DNA of 64,000 nt from Rhabdophis nuchalis (GCA_039707465.1 CM077644.1:198001962-198065961), one strand, 5' to 3'; counted from the stretch's first letter, positions 43,612-56,596 are shown. Program-made: numbers and translations. Notes: generated by a model from the letters alone, not told the origin.

Positions 43612-44819
43612 ATTGGCTGGGGAGGAACAAACTCAGACTCAACCCGTCCAAGACCGAGTGGCTGTGGTTTCCGGCATCTCGATATAGCCAGTTAATTCCA
43701 TCGCTGGCTATCGGGGGCGAGTCATTGGCCCCCGCGGAAAAAGCTCACAACTTGGGCGTCCTCCTGGATTCACAGCTGTCCTTAGATGACCATGTGACAG
43801 CCGTGGCCAGGGGGGCCTTCTATCAGGTTTACCTGATACGCCAATTGCGCCCCTTTCTAGATCGAGATGCCCTACACACAGTCACTCAAGCCCTCGTTAT
43901 TTCCCGCCTAGACTACTGCAACGCCCTCTACATGGGGCTTCCCTTGAGGTGCACCCGGAGGCTCCAGCTAGTGCAGAACGCGGCCGCGCGGGGGATTTTG
44001 GGAGTCTCTCGCTACTCCCACATAACACCTCTCCTGCGCGAGCTGCACTGGCTGCCTGTGGTCTTCCAGGTGCGCTTCAAGGTGCTAGTTACCATCTTCA
44101 AAGCGCTCCATGGCACGGGTCCTGGTTACTTGAGAGACCGCCTCCTACCACATTATTTTATTTATTTTATTTTTATTTATTTATTTTATTAAATTTATAC
44201 CCTGCCCTTCTCCTTGTTAGGACCCAGGGCGGCGCACAGGCATTATTTAAAAACACAAAATACAATAAATATCAATTAAAATGTATTAAATTAATAAACC
44301 CGTGCTAAAACCCAATATTAAAACCCTTACCAAATTATAATTTTTTCTTTAAAAAGTCAGAAACGGGGGGCTATCCTAGGCCGGCTTGTTGAAATAAATA
44401 CGTCTTAAGACGTTGGCGGAAGAGGAACATTCCTCCCTTCGACCTGTCGGCTCCCACAGAGTGGGCCTTCTCAGGGTGCCGTCAGCCGGTCAATGCCGGC
44501 TGGCGACTCCCAGGGGACGAGCCTTCTCTGTGGCGGGTCCAACACTCTGGAACGACCTGCCCCCTGATATCCGTACCATCACGGACCTACGCCTCTTCCG
44601 TCGGATGTTAAAAGCACATTTCTTCCATCTAGCCGGCCTGACATAGACTAGGGAATAATTTTAAATTTGATATTTATTGGTTTTAATTCTATTTATCCAA
44701 ATTTTAGCACAGATTTAATTAATTTAATTATTTTTTATACTTTGTATATTGTTGGGTTTTTATCTTCTGTGCACCTCCCTGAGTCCCTTTTAGGTGAAAT
44801 AGGGCAGTATATAAATCGA
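43612..44819 (+). mobile_element. L2-group LINE interrupted by a second L2 copy
   Basis: The 5'-truncated host copy starts within RT motif D (LRLNPSKTEWLWF) and runs through LGVLLDSQLSLDDHV, LQLVQNAAARGI and LRELHWLPVVFQ. It is cut at 44154 by an antisense L2 end. The host resumes at 44427 (SLRPVGSHRVGLLRVPSAGQ) to a stop at 44646, then the 3' untranslated region. A 5-bp duplication ACATT flanks the insert. Insert plus one duplication is 277 bp, which equals the observed frame offset (frame 0 to frame 1), so the host frame carried no other break here. Confidence 0.9.
44155..44426 (-). mobile_element. L2-group LINE 3' end nested in an L2 LINE
   Basis: The reverse-strand copy begins at the left with its tail (TTATTTTATTTATTTTA), then the 3' box (CCTTGTTAGGACCCAGGGCG) and the last codons (GCTATCCTAGGCCGGCTTG, AGACGTTGGCGGAAGAGG). 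It matches the 3' end of the 34.4 kb copy. Flanking ACATT (44150-44154 and 44427-44431) is the target duplication. Confidence 0.9.
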
Positions 44820-44938
44820 ATAAAGAAGAAGAAGAAGAAGAAGAAGAAGAAGAAGAAGAAGAAGAAGAAGAAGAAGAAGAAGAAGAAGAAGAAGAAGAAG
44901 AAGAAGAAGAAGAGGAGGAGGAGGAGGAGGAAGAAGGC
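44820..44938. repeat. (GAA)n microsatellite at L2 3' end
   Basis: About 30 GAA units, changing to GAG units near the end, directly follow ATAAATCGAATAAA of the L2 tail. Long Lys/Arg, Ser or Leu frames across it are artefacts. Confidence 0.93.
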
Positions 44939-45078
44939 TTCTTTTGGACCCAGCTGCATGTTGCTTCTTGGAAGACCTTGCCCAAAAAGGAAGGACATAT
45001 GTCTTATAAACAAATAGCAGAGTCTATAGCCCATCGTCTTAGGGTCACCAAACTGAAATCAATGCAAATAGCTAATAC

Positions 45079-45132
<54 letters not shown>
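45079..45132. repeat. (TAA)n microsatellite at L2 3' end
   Basis: About 18 TAA units adjoin the 3' end of the antisense L2 copy to the right. Confidence 0.93.
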
Positions 45133-45873
45133 GTTGAAATTTATTGACCGCACCCTCTCCCCACAGGGACTCGGGGCGGTGCACAGGGAAATTAAAAAAC
45201 GAAAAATATACAAAATACATACAAATTAAAACGAATTAAACTCAATCAATCCTGTGCTAAAATCCCATTAACTAAAAATACCCAATAAATATAGTATACA
45301 TTTAAAAACCCATAGACAGAGAGACTACCCTAGGCCGGCCAGGCGGAAAAGATGAGTCTTCAATTTCAGGCGGAAGGAGCGGAGGTCCGTGGTCGTTCTA
45401 ATATCGGGGGGAAGGTCGTTCCAGAGGGCCGGGCCCGCCACAGAGAGAGCCCTTCCCCTGGGCGTCGCCCGCTGACAGAGTCTAGTGGACGGCACCCGGA
45501 GCAGTCCCTCTCTGTGGGAGCGAATCGGCCGTGAGGATGTATGAGGCAGGATCCGATCCCGCAGGTAGCTAGGTCCCGAGCCATGGAGCGCTTTAAAGAT
45601 GATGATTAATACCTTGAAGCGCACCCGGAAGATGACAGGTAGCCAGTGCAGCTCGCGCAAGAGCGGTGTAACGTGGGTGAACCTGGTGGTTCCCATAATT
45701 GCTCGCGCGGCTGCATTCTGAACTAACTGAAGCCTCCGGGTGCACCTCAAGGGGAGCCCCATGTAGAGAGAGTTACAATAGTCCAGTCGAGATGTCACGA
45801 GGGCATGAGTGACTGTGCGAAGGGCGTCCCGATCCAATAGGGGGCGCAATTGGCGAACCAGGCGAACCTGGTA
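45133..45873 (-). mobile_element. L2-group LINE, 5'-truncated, open C-terminal frame
   Basis: On the minus strand the frame is open from QVRLVRQLRPLLDRDALRTV through LQLVQNAAARAIMG, ALHGSGPSYLRDRILPH and GPALWNDLPPDIRTTTDL to the stop near 45325, about 180 codons with no lesion. The 3' untranslated region (minus strand CTGTGCACCGCCCCGAGTCC) ends in the TAA array. Its lack of breaks suggests it is younger than the 2.5 kb copy of the same subfamily. Confidence 0.9.
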
Positions 45874-46052
45874 CTAGTGCGTGAATCCTAATGACTTTAT
45901 CTGATAGGTCCCTGCACAGCACACAAATCACCTAAACAATATAACTAAGCAGATAACTGCAGAAATAATAAGTATAGAGAAATGTGTAATAGTCTGGCCC
46001 CTGATGCAGGCCCATGCCTTTGCCCACTCACTCTTCATTTTACTCTAGTGGA

Positions 46053-46184
46053 CAGATGTCAAACCTGTGGTGCCACATTGCCACCACATGATGTTTTATG
46101 ACGTTTCTCCCATTCATAGAGCTGGGGTGTTCATGGCCTGTGTATGATGCATCCGTCCCATGGGCTGCCAGTTTGACACCCCTG
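46053..46184. mobile_element. Short hAT element, CAGRTGTCAAA ends
   Basis: It begins CAGATGTCAAACCTG and ends AGTTTGACACCCCTG, like the element at 5648-5784. The 8-bp flanks do not match clearly. Confidence 0.65.
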
Positions 46185-46189
46185 TTCTT

Positions 46190-47550
46190 TGTCTCTTTTA
46201 TGACACTTCATTTCCCAGAATTCTTGTGAGAACCAGGATCCACCCACAGAGAGAGTCTGCACAGGCAGGATCTGATCCAAGACCACTATCATTGTTCATT
46301 CCAAAATGTGATAAAAACTTAGTTGAAGCATGCACCAAAGTTTCAGGGATATTCCAAGTTAACTTTGGAACCTCACTGTGTCCTTCACTGCTGGGACAGA
46401 TCAATCAAATAGATTTATCTCCTCTGGTGTAGTTAGTTACATTTTGGGTCTTATTAAGAACTGTATAGTTAAGAATTAAATAGTAGTGAATTAATCAGAA
46501 CTGTGTCTATACAGAGTCCCTCCATATTCACTGTTATTTTTTATTTTATTTTAATCTTTGAATAGCTACTCATAAATAGTAAGCATGTCATGTTTAATTT
46601 TGTATCACGTAGATGTGTCAGCTTCTGATCACTTAGGAATTAATTGAAACATATAATTTGACTGGGGATGCTGAATTTTTGCATGCAACTGTGTATCAAC
46701 AAGATTAGCCTTTAAATGTCTTTCTTTAGAAAAAAGTACTGATGTTTAAAACATTTACAACTGTGCCTGGATTACATTTTTCACTATGTTTGTTTTTATG
46801 CCCAAACTTTGTGCAGCTTCGAATATTTTTTTTTCTTAGAGATTATTCCTATTATTGAAAGAAAGTCTAAGCATACCAAAAAGAAAAGAAAAGATGCAAT
46901 CTGGGTCTTTCATGATAACTTTGTACATTGCATTAAAAATATGTACAACCATAAAGCTAAAAAAGAAAAATGTAAAGCAATAATGGCAATAAATAAGGAA
47001 AGCATCTAAAGAAAAATAACCCATGGATTTCATATGGTTTGACCTTTCTCAAATGTTAGAACATGGAATTTTTAAACACATTAAATGATGTCAAGTCATT
47101 CATCTAAATTGCTTTGTTCTATAGGTTTTGAACTAAATTTAAAAAGGCTAATGATCAAGGTTACTAAGTGTTATTTTTCAAGCCATATATTATCAACTGC
47201 AGCATTGCTGAATGCAACCACAAATGTTTTAGAATACCCATGAGATTTGGACTACCTCTTTAAAAAAAAACCTGGAATAGAATACTGTACTGAATATAAA
47301 TACTGAATATGGAATAATGTATAAAATTTGCATACTTTTCTCCTTAGAGCAGTAAAAAAATTAGAAATGAGTATTTATTCAGATCCATAGGGATTTTTCC
47401 CCTTGTTTAATGAACATTTATGTATCTAAGGAAAAAAATATTCAAGAATAAGGATCAATAAACAAATACGTCTTGAAAAATCTGCAAAAACTATCAATAT
47501 GATCAAGGGTTGAAGAACTGATTATCAGTGGCTGGATTCTAAAGGATATA
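46190..47550. other. Unassigned stretch, no feature seen
   Basis: No supported gene or repeat family. Confidence 0.5.
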
Positions 47551-47553
47551 CTT

Positions 47554-47592
47554 TCATCCATCCATCCATCCCTCTATCCATCCATCCATCTA
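47554..47592. repeat. (CATC)n microsatellite
   Basis: About nine units with one interruption. Confidence 0.88.
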
Positions 47593-47756
47593 TTGGACAG
47601 GAGCTGCTACATGACTCCTAAATCTGACAAGTTGGGACCAAAGCGTACAATCTCTTGGAGCTTGTGCATATATTTGAAATATTGGGAAGATATTGGGATG
47701 TTGTTGCAAATGTCTAACATTCATTTTGAGAAAATTAGTAAAACAAAGCAGTCACC

Positions 47757-47846
47757 CAGAATTTTTTTTTTCTTTTGAAAAAGTTTTATTGGGTTTTACA
47801 AATTTTATAAAAATAGGATAAGGGAATATAAGGAATCAGAATTTTT
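47757..47846 (-). mobile_element. L1-like 3' tail fragment with short duplication
   Basis: The minus strand ends in AACCCAATAAAACTTTTTC plus an A-rich tail, as at 31.24 kb. CAGAATTTTT flanks it (47757-47766 and 47837-47846). The T-rich duplication could partly overlap the tail. Confidence 0.6.
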
Positions 47847-47849
47847 AAG

Positions 47850-49730
47850 AAGTGCATTAAAGCCTATGAAGAGACCAGAATTATACCAGTATGTAAATTA
47901 TACTTCTGGATATTGGCACTTTGCTTTGTATTTTGTAGTTTAATTATAAGTTTTAAAAAAATATGGGACCAAAATGAAGATGGAACCAAAGGTAGGATCA
48001 TGTGTTCCCTGATAGATTTGGGGGCCAAGCAGAAACAACAGGAGAACATCCTACAAATGACCTGTCCTTAAGCCATTATATGAGTTTATAGGCAATAACT
48101 GGCACACTGAATTCCACCTGAGCCAGCTGAGAGCCAGGCAGCAATGTAATATGAGCATTTTTTAATCAACAATTGTTAAGTTTAGGATATTAGATATTAG
48201 TAGTGTTTCTCAGTTTGAATTGATATTCTAATTCACCTTTGTTACTACTGTGTCATGCCATTGTTCATATCAATCTAAGCAATCTTCTTGCAGCAGCTAA
48301 CTAAGGTGAACCACCATATATATATGTAAATATTATATTATTATATTCTAAGTGACTATATAATATAGAGTATATTAGAGAACAGAAATAGAGCTTACGT
48401 AAATATGAATAATATTAATGGTACTGATACAGACTCATTGTAATGAGTGGAAATTTGTGTTTTGTTTTTTAATGTTTAATAAAAATTATATTAAAAAAGA
48501 AGTGAAAAGTAGGATGCTCACACATACCACTTGTAAATAGAATAAATCTGCAAATCCCATATTGCTTGCCACAAATGTCATCCCCTCCCCCTGTGGGTGG
48601 GGAATTAAAAAACTATTTATTTCCAATAAATTGAATAACAATGATAGATGTCAGTCAGTCAGAGGAAATATCTGTTTGTAGCAGAAACTGTCTCTCTGAG
48701 GTATCCCTGTTGAACAATGCCTCTGAAAGTTGCCTGGCTCTTTAAGCCTGCATCAGATGCTGGACATAGTTCTTTGTATGGTTTGGTTAAACCTAGAAAG
48801 GACTTTTGAATTAAATTAGAGTTTGCTGTGACAGAGAAAACAGTCTTTGGAGTAGACAAATTGCATTTCTCTGGTTGAGTGATTTTGCTATGCCACAGCT
48901 CCTGTCAGGAAGAGTTTTGCATTATTGAGAGCTGGTAGGTTTCCTTGTAAATACCCACCAGCAGTACACACAGGGACCATACAATGGATTCCTTGTCTGC
49001 CTCTTAGTCCTGATGCACCAGAGCTCCCTTTACATGGACGTAAAAATAAAACAAGAATGTATAAATCTCCATATAAAGTGAGGGTCTAATGAAGAGAAGG
49101 AATACCCAGTATACATGTCTCTTTCTTTTTCCTTTCTGTATCAACTAGGTTTTCCCCAGCTAGTTTAATATCTGGTGTTACAAAATCCAATGTGTTTTTA
49201 ATGGAGTGCAAAGGCAGAGATGTTTCCTTCTCTTAAAATCATTCTGAATGCAAGCCTGGCACAGCTTACCTTCATTCAATTATAGCTAGAAGATCCATGC
49301 CAGCTGCAGCTATTTGGTCCCCAGCATGGAAAAGAGCACAGGTTTATCCCCCCACTGGTATTCTGGCTGTATTCCTTTTGAACAAGGATGTTACTCGTAT
49401 AGCCAGCATTAGACAAACTCTGAAATCTTTTCAACATTGAACTGGACAAGTCTAACACATCTGTGTCATAAATCTAACGATCTGTATCATATAGAACAAA
49501 ACACTTCAGCTTGAGCAGTGCTTAAGGAACTGGAAGCACCTAGAAAGAATAACTTCACACTTATTAAATCTCAATCTTTACCTATGAAGGGTGAAGATTC
49601 TTCTTTTTCATTTTGCCTTCTTGGACTGTTTTGAGCAGAAAAGGTAGAGAAATGAAACAGGCTTGAAATATATTTACATTGTCTATATTTTCTGAAAGGT
49701 TTCTATTGGGTATGAGGGCACTGAGTGATC
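47850..49730. other. Mostly unassigned; possible L1 tail near 48.41-48.50 kb
   Basis: TTTAATAAAAATTATATTAA at about 48470-48495 could be another L1 3' end on the plus strand. Nothing else is recognised. Confidence 0.4.
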
Positions 49731-49734
49731 CACC

Positions 49735-50003
49735 TGATATATTTGACATGCCCCCCCCATCTTCTCACACTTCTGACTGTATGACTATAACTTTGTTGCC
49801 TGTATCCTAATGATTCTTATTGATTGTTTCCTAGTATGATTTGATTGCTTATTTGTACCCTATGACTATCATTAATTGTTGTACCTTATGATTCGTGACA
49901 AATATATCTTTTCTTTTATGTACACTGAGAGCACATGCACCAAAGACAAATTCCTTGTGTGTCCCTTGCCAATAAAGAATTCTATTCTGTTCTGTTCTGT
50001 TCT
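49735..50003 (+). mobile_element. CR1/L3 LINE 3' end with ATTCT-type tail
   Basis: CTGACTGTATGACTATAACT, CTTTTATGTACACTGAGAGC, CAAATTCCTTGTGTGTCC and CCAATAAAGAATTCTATTC form the 3' untranslated region of a snake CR1/L3 family. The tail (49979-50003) is a mixed ATTCT/GTTCT pentamer run. Such tails have been linked to AATAG-class microsatellite growth in snakes. Confidence 0.85.
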
Positions 50004-50611
50004 ACTACATTAAATAGTTGAAACTTTGCTTCATATTCCATGCCTTCAGAGGTACACCAGCCACAACACAGGGATAATTTTTGGTTAGTGACTCACAGGT
50101 CAGCGGAGTCACTCCCAAGAGACACCAGTTTACCTCCTTTAGAAATTGAGGCACTTCACAACAAGTAATTGGTTGTGTTCCAATCCATATTCATGGAGTG
50201 CAGAAGTTGGAACTGCATTTGTTTGACTCCAATCAGAATGATTATTGATGACAAGTAACCAAAGTAAGATTTTCTCTTACAGAAATTATTATGCTCAATG
50301 TTAAAAAATGTGAGGAATTGTTGATCTTTGTCAAGAGGAACTTCAATAACTAGGCCCCTATCATATCCTAGTTCCTGCTCTCCATCATATGTAGATAATA
50401 CCATCTAGAGATAATTAAGCAGAACCATGTAAGAAGTGGGATATATCAAATAATAAGACTACCTATAGTAGATGTCTCAAAGGGAAGACTAGCCTGCAAG
50501 ACAGGTTCTTATTTCTTCTAGCATCTTCATGGCACTTGCTTTCTACCGACTTCCCAAGGCCACATCTGCATTCTTTCAGAGAAGACATTTGTTGTTGACT
50601 TGAGTGTCGTG

Positions 50612-50960
50612 GATACTATTTTATTTATTTATTTTATTTATTTCATTTGTCAAACATGTGCAAGATAGCAGGTATAAGTTATAAACATAGACATGAACAA
50701 AGGGAATGAGTACAAATAAATGGGGACAGCAGGGCAGGAACAATAGGCACCTTGGTGCGCTTATGCATGCTCCCTTACGGACCTCTAAGGAATGAGGTGA
50801 GGTCCACGATAGACAGTTTGAAGTTGAAGCTGTGGGGGTTTGAGGATGTCAGGTAGAGCATTGCAGGTATTGACCACTGTTGCTGAAGTCATATGTTCTG
50901 CAATCTAGTTTTGAGCGGTTTACCTTGAGTTTGTGTCTATTATTTGCCCATGTATTATTG
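50612..50960 (-). mobile_element. CR1/L3-like LINE 3' fragment
   Basis: The left side holds the tail (TTTTATTTATTTATTTTATT). Next come the 3' region and a worn RT C-terminus, with phrases GGTAGAGCATTGCAGGTATT, GTTGCTGAAGTCATATG and GCGGTTTACCTTGAGTTTGT shared with the copy at 25.9 kb. Confidence 0.7.
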
Positions 50961-50964
50961 TATC

Positions 50965-52135
50965 TATTGTTTGCTCATGTATTATATATTGTCTGTCTTG
51001 TACTACTATTGACTATTCACCCTATTTAATTTTCATTTTACTTGATTACAAATGGTTGTTCTTTGACAAACACAGAAGAAGGATACTTTCTTTGGCACTA
51101 TTCATCCAAAGTGTTGCCTCTTTGCTTCAATAATGCAAATGGCATCTCCTCTGAGCATGAAGCACATTGACAGTCATTTAGATTGTGTTATACAAGCCTT
51201 ATCAGTAAGACTGACTAATTTTATTCTGAAATACAGGAGAAGCTTAGCACCATTTGGAACGAGGCTCCTATTGAAGTTGTGCACAATCTAGAGGGAAAAA
51301 GTGTGGTAAAACAATGCTCTTTATTATGAACTTATACCTTCCTTGCAAAAGGTTTTGCAGATTACTTCCCATATGTGAGTCAACCCTGCTACCCATATGT
51401 GAGTCAATCCTGCTGCCCTTTGCCCTTTCACATTTTCAAGATGAGACCGCTTTCAGAAAGAAGAAACGATGTTTAGATTTTAAAGCAGTGGTGTAATTTT
51501 TTAAAACTTTTTAGTGATGAACATACCTGAATTTTGCAATATTATGACTGCGTGGGGAAGCCAGAAATAAGCTACGAGCATAATTTAAAATTAAAATAAA
51601 ATAATTGAATACAATTAATGTGATTGTGCCTTATGAATGCAATACTGTTATGCTTAAAATTATACTTCACTTGGAGAATTTGGCAATACGTCCAGGAACT
51701 CTAGCCAAGGGTTTTAGGCATTTCATTTGTTCTGATGCTGCTAGCTATACACTCCTGTTTTTAAGCATTCCCATTAAATATTAGGAAGTAAGACTCTGAC
51801 AGGATCATTAACGAAAGAGATTTTTTTTTTTGCAAAGCTAGAGGCATTCAGTTGTTTCTAATTGCATAATTATATTAGCGAGCTTCACTATAATATTTGG
51901 TTTTTTAAGAGCTCCAAATTTGAGTCATTAGATTAACCAATTAAAATATATTGATTGACTAAGAAGTCACCCTCAATTAATCATGTAACACCTTTTTTAA
52001 AAAAAAAAAGTTTTTTAAAAAACATTAGGTATTTAGAATAATTGCAAGTGGCAATTTTTCTTCATTTTCATCTAGGAAGCTGTTGCATATGTGCCTGATC
52101 CATCTAAGAAGAGAATGCCTTTATTTTTGTCCACA
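50965..52135. other. Unassigned AT-rich stretch
   Basis: No supported gene or repeat family. Confidence 0.5.
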
Positions 52136-52138
52136 TAT

Positions 52139-52588
52139 TTAATAATAATAATAATAATTTTAATATTTCTAAACCGCACCCTCTCCCCACAGGGACTTGG
52201 GGCGGTGCACAGGCAAAGTAAAAACAATAAATACATACAAACATTTCATTAAAAATAAATTAAATCTAAACCTGCGCTAAAATTCCCCATTAAAACTAAG
52301 CTATATTATAAAACTTCCCAATAAAACCCCAAAGACAGAGAGACTATCCTAGGCCGGCCAGACAGAAGAAATGAGTTTTTAATTTAAGACGGAAGGAGCG
52401 GAGGTCCGTGGTCGTCCTGATGTCGGGGGGAAGGTCGTTCCAGAGGCCCGGGCCCGCCACAGAGAGAGCCCTTCCCCTGGGCGTCGCCCGCTGACAAAGT
52501 CTAGTGGACGGCACCCGGAGAAGTCCCTCTCTGTGGGAGCGAATCGGCTGTGAGGATGTATGAGGCAGGATCCGATCCCGCAGATAGC
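52139..52588 (-). mobile_element. L2-group LINE 3' end with AAT tail
   Basis: A short AAT run (52139-52157) adjoins the 3' untranslated region (GCACCCTCTCCCCACAGGGA, GGGCGGTGCACAGG). The last ORF2 codons follow, open on the minus strand from SYLRDRILPHTS to the stop near 52344. It is nearly identical to the matching part of the 45.1 kb copy. Confidence 0.88.
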
Positions 52589-52688
52589 TTTGTTTTATGC
52601 TCATTCAAATTTATTTCAATTTAAATAATTAAAAATGAATTAACATTTTTATGATTAGTTTATTTAAAAAAAATAACCTCAGCTTTTA

Positions 52689-53073
52689 TAACAAAACAGT
52701 TAAGGTAAAAATAAAGGTTTCCCTCTCACATATGTGCTAGTCGTCGTCTACTCTAGGGGCGGTGCTCATCTCTGTTTCAAAGCTGAAGAGCCAGCACTGT
52801 CCAAGGATGTCTTTGTGGTCTTGTGGCTGGCATGACTAAATGCTGAATGCACATGGATGCTGTTACCTTCCCACCAAAGGTGGACCCTATTTTTCTACTT
52901 GCATTTTTTACGTGCTTTCAAACTGCTATGTTGGCAGAAGCTGGGACAAGTAATAGAAACTCACTCTGTAAAACAGCGCTTAGGGATTCAAACCGCCAAA
53001 CTGCCAATTTTTCTGATTGACAAGTTTAGTATCTTAGCTGCTGAACCACTGCATCCCTTAACAAAACAGTTAA
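52689..53073 (-). mobile_element. Sauria-type SINE with 15-bp target duplication
   Basis: The body at 52704-53058 is flanked by an exact TAACAAAACAGTTAA duplication. The tail is at the left (AAAGGTTTCCCTCTCACATA) and the tRNA-like head at the right (TTAGCTGCTGAACCACTGCA). Full length. Confidence 0.93.
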
Positions 53074-53079
53074 TAGGCA

Positions 53080-53635
53080 CTTAATATTTATCCTTCATTG
53101 CTTTTCTTTCTATAGTTGCAGCAACTTTAAAAACAAGCTTTGCATTTGGCTGATCTAATACCTGTCATATTATACTGTATGCGTCTGTGTGAGATTTATT
53201 CTGCCTCAATGAGCATTTTAATTCTCATTTTTAGCTGCCCAAAATTTAAAATCTGGGATCAATCCTATTGTTGTTTATCATTCAGTTTATCATTTAATTT
53301 CTGGTCAATGGATCAGTGGTAGTAAACTACTGTATATCATCTCTAAGAATTGTTGATTCCCTTCATTCACATCTACAAGGAAAGAAATATTTAAAGTAAG
53401 TAAAGGTAAAAAAGCAAAGAAATATTTAAAGAAGTGACTTCCAATCTTCATCACAACAATGGCATCAAATTTAGCAATCCTTTATCTCCTATAAAGTTAT
53501 ATTCAAGTGCTTCTTCACCCTGTAATCCATTCCATAAATTATCAATATTACAGTCCTGGTGTAAGCAAAAATATCCATAAGGGGTTTCCAGAATTTTATA
53601 GAAATATGTCTTATTTTAACCATGGTCAAGAAACT
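53080..53635. other. Unassigned stretch
   Basis: No feature seen. Confidence 0.5.
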
Positions 53636-53639
53636 AATT

Positions 53640-54260
53640 TTGTACTCCTTCCTTTTTCTTCTGGCAGTCTTTATCTTTAATTCATGTAGATGTTGCCATA
53701 GGATATGGTTTCTCTTTGTTTTTCTTTTCCCACAACAGTTTCTTCAAGACTTTAACGAAGTTCTTTTGTAAATATATAAGCAATCACTACACAGTTTATT
53801 TTCCTGGCTGATCATTTGTATTTGCACTTTAATTGTCATCTCTGTTTTATAAATCACATGTTTTTCCTAACATTTCAACAATTTATTTATATTCTAATAG
53901 TTCTGCATCATGTGAAGTTTGTTTCAGATCTTTATCCTGAAAGTCTTCCAGGGTATTTTGTAATTTCTTCTATAGCATCAGTTGGACATAGTCTATCCAT
54001 AGAAACAGTCATCATTGTTGACATTGTAGCTGCTAGTTTCTGCTCCATTCTTGAAATATTTTCTAAAATATTTCAAATGTCATTGCATTTTCTATCATTT
54101 TGTCCTAAAGCTGATCTAATGCAAAAGGCAAATTTCACTCTTTTCTTTTTCTTTTTGTCTCCTTCTGGTGTTTAATTTCTGAAACCATAATCTGTATGAT
54201 CTTGCCTTCTCTCCTTGTCCAGAAAGTTTCTTTAGTCATGGCCATGACATGGTCTTCACT
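53640..54260 (-). mobile_element. Possible L1 ORF1 or 5' region remnant
   Basis: The minus strand gives short open pieces such as RRRQKEKEKSEICLLH-like and NILENISRMEQKLAATMSTM, resembling a Lys/Glu-rich, coiled-coil L1 ORF1. Stops are frequent and no RRM domain is visible, so the call is tentative. Confidence 0.3.
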
Positions 54261-54639
54261 TGTTGGACACATGCTAGTTTACCGTTCCTCAGCCAGAAGT
54301 CTGTAATTGGTAAGGGTCCTTGTGAAGTAATAAAAATTGCATTCATGAGAAACTGGAAGACTGATTTCAGCAAACTATTTATATAAACTCAGCTTACTGG
54401 TTGTGTTCCTGTGTTGTCAGTTGTCAAGGATAGGTTGTACCTTGAATGCATCCTCTATGAACTGATTCACATCACATTTAAGTTTTATATGTTATCACTT
54501 ATGTTCCATTCCCCCAAGTTACTTTCTGAAGATCCTGTTTCTTAATTATTGCATTTACAAGTAATTGTTTACATTCTTTTTCTCGTTCAGTTCTTATTTT
54601 CAGTACTGACCTGCAATTAGTTCTGAAGCATGTGTCATG

Positions 54640-55140
54640 GCTCAGCATATAACTTTTATATATTATTGTTGCTCTCTAGCCCCATTTAGTGGCTGGAGAG
54701 ATAAATATCAAATATATTGTTTGAAGCAGACCTTACCCCATTACCCATCAGCCCATACTCTCAAAACAAATGCATTCTGGCAAGCCAGACTCCATTTCCT
54801 TTAGCATTTGGAGGCGGCAGAAGCACAAAGAAGAATCCATGTTAATCTGTGGCACGTGATCATCCGAGGGCAAACCCACATCCCATACACAGAGCATTGC
54901 TGGTGAGATTTAAATTGTTTGTATTTATTTATTAATTGTTATGTTCAACAGTAACTTAATACCATCTATCTTGTATTTGGTTCTCATTGTATGTATCCCT
55001 ATTTTCACCAGTTTCACCATATCCTGTTCTTTCAATAAAGCATTCAGATCTACACACAGGGTCTGTTTTATTGGACGATAGGTGAGTTTAGCTGCATGTC
55101 GAGCTGCACACAGACTAACGTGTAGTGAGGACAGGAGAGC
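54640..55140 (+). mobile_element. Possible worn solo LTR
   Basis: The arrangement TGTCATGGCTC, a GC-richer middle, then TCAATAAAGC (about 55032) and downstream CA-containing sequence is LTR-like. I found no matching flanking duplication or partner LTR. Confidence 0.28.
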
Positions 55141-55144
55141 ATGC

Positions 55145-56585
55145 CTAATAAATTTTCCTTAAACCTCCATTTCTGTGGCATTTATATTGTAGAATGAACT
55201 CATTTTATCAGTTTTAGACTAATCTTTCACTTTTTGATTCCTCTTATAAAGCAGCACACATAGCTGTTTTATAACAACTTCTGGTGTGCATGAATGGTTA
55301 CAGAGGTATCAAAGCCATTTGATAAAAAGTACCAGTGATGAGAAATGTCAGTCATAGCTAATTATTTCTAATGTTTGACAACCATGTAAATTGTCTATAC
55401 AGAAAAGAAGCAAGAAACAGGACTAATTCCAATATATGCTTGCATGTGAAAATTAATAATGATATTTTTATAAGTCATGCTCAGCCATACTCCCAGCATA
55501 CTAAAATGAGCTAAATTCAAGGGTTAGAGATGAGATCCTGGACATAAAGTTATGATTATCTTTTTTTAATCGTATTGACCCTTGGTAATTTTAGAGCAGT
55601 GATCAAATTTTAGCCAGCACAGAGGGTTTTGCCTGTGGGCTACATCAGCCAAGGAAAGCCATTTTAACCTTTCCAATTGGGATCCTACATAGTTTTTGTT
55701 AAATAGACATCAAATACTTTATTTTAATCTGGTGGCTTGATTCACAAATTACTGCAGGGTCCTTGGTGCTCTCTGAGCTTGGTTGTGTGAAAAGTAATTT
55801 TTTAATATCAAATTAACTCTATTCCTGCACTGTCTCTAACTTTCCCTAAACCATTAACATGATCCACAGAGATCCAAAACTATAAACAATGTTGCAAGCA
55901 GCGGTAAATACATTGTTGCAGGAGATCGCTGAATTGCGTCTCTGCTAAATAATTGAGAGCTGAGCTGAAACCGATTGAATCAAGAAAAACTAGCAAACAG
56001 GAAAAATCGTTTACACAAACTTTCTTGAACCCACAAATGAGTCCAAACTTATCCCACAAATCAAAGGGTCTGTGAACATAAGAGAAGTTAACTGAAATAT
56101 TTTTTCCACTGAAATTACATGAACACCAAGTTAAACATCACACCAGGAATGTATATGCTCACACTGTGCATCTCCACAAAGACCACCTTCCCTATGAATA
56201 TGTCTACCCTCTGTACCCCTATATGTAGCCTACCTTCAAGGGTGGGCTGGTTGCCTTGAAAAGAAACTTCCTCTTTCCATGCAGCATGTTTGATCCCTGC
56301 TTGGATCAAAATCTTCTTACAGTTGTTTTCTTGCAGGTGTTTCAATGTCAAACTAGGTATTTTCATTAATGCACCAAAGTCTATGCAGTTCAATCCTGAG
56401 CTACAAATATTCTCTTCTAATAGTAAAACAAATTATTAAAAGAAAAGCCAAATAGTTTTATTTTATTTTATTTTACTGCATCGTGAGAAGTCAAGTATTC
56501 TGGTTTCTAAAGTATGCTTTAGAATTCCATCTTCTATGTGAATGATGATTGAGCTATAATCTGGTGATTATAGATCAATTAAATG
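55145..56585. other. Unassigned stretch
   Basis: Only a short PLE-end-like phrase (GGTCCTTGGTGCTCTCTGAG at 55758) is noted. No gene is supported. Confidence 0.45.
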
Positions 56586-56596
56586 ATGGTTTAAAC

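Noticed and set aside
44667..45034. Poly-lysine, poly-serine and poly-leucine open frames
   Set aside because: All are readings of the (GAA)n array at the L2 3' end.
55750..55790. PLE end fragment
   Set aside because: Only about 30 bp match the GGTCCTTGGTGCTCTCTGAG phrase, too little for a separate element call.
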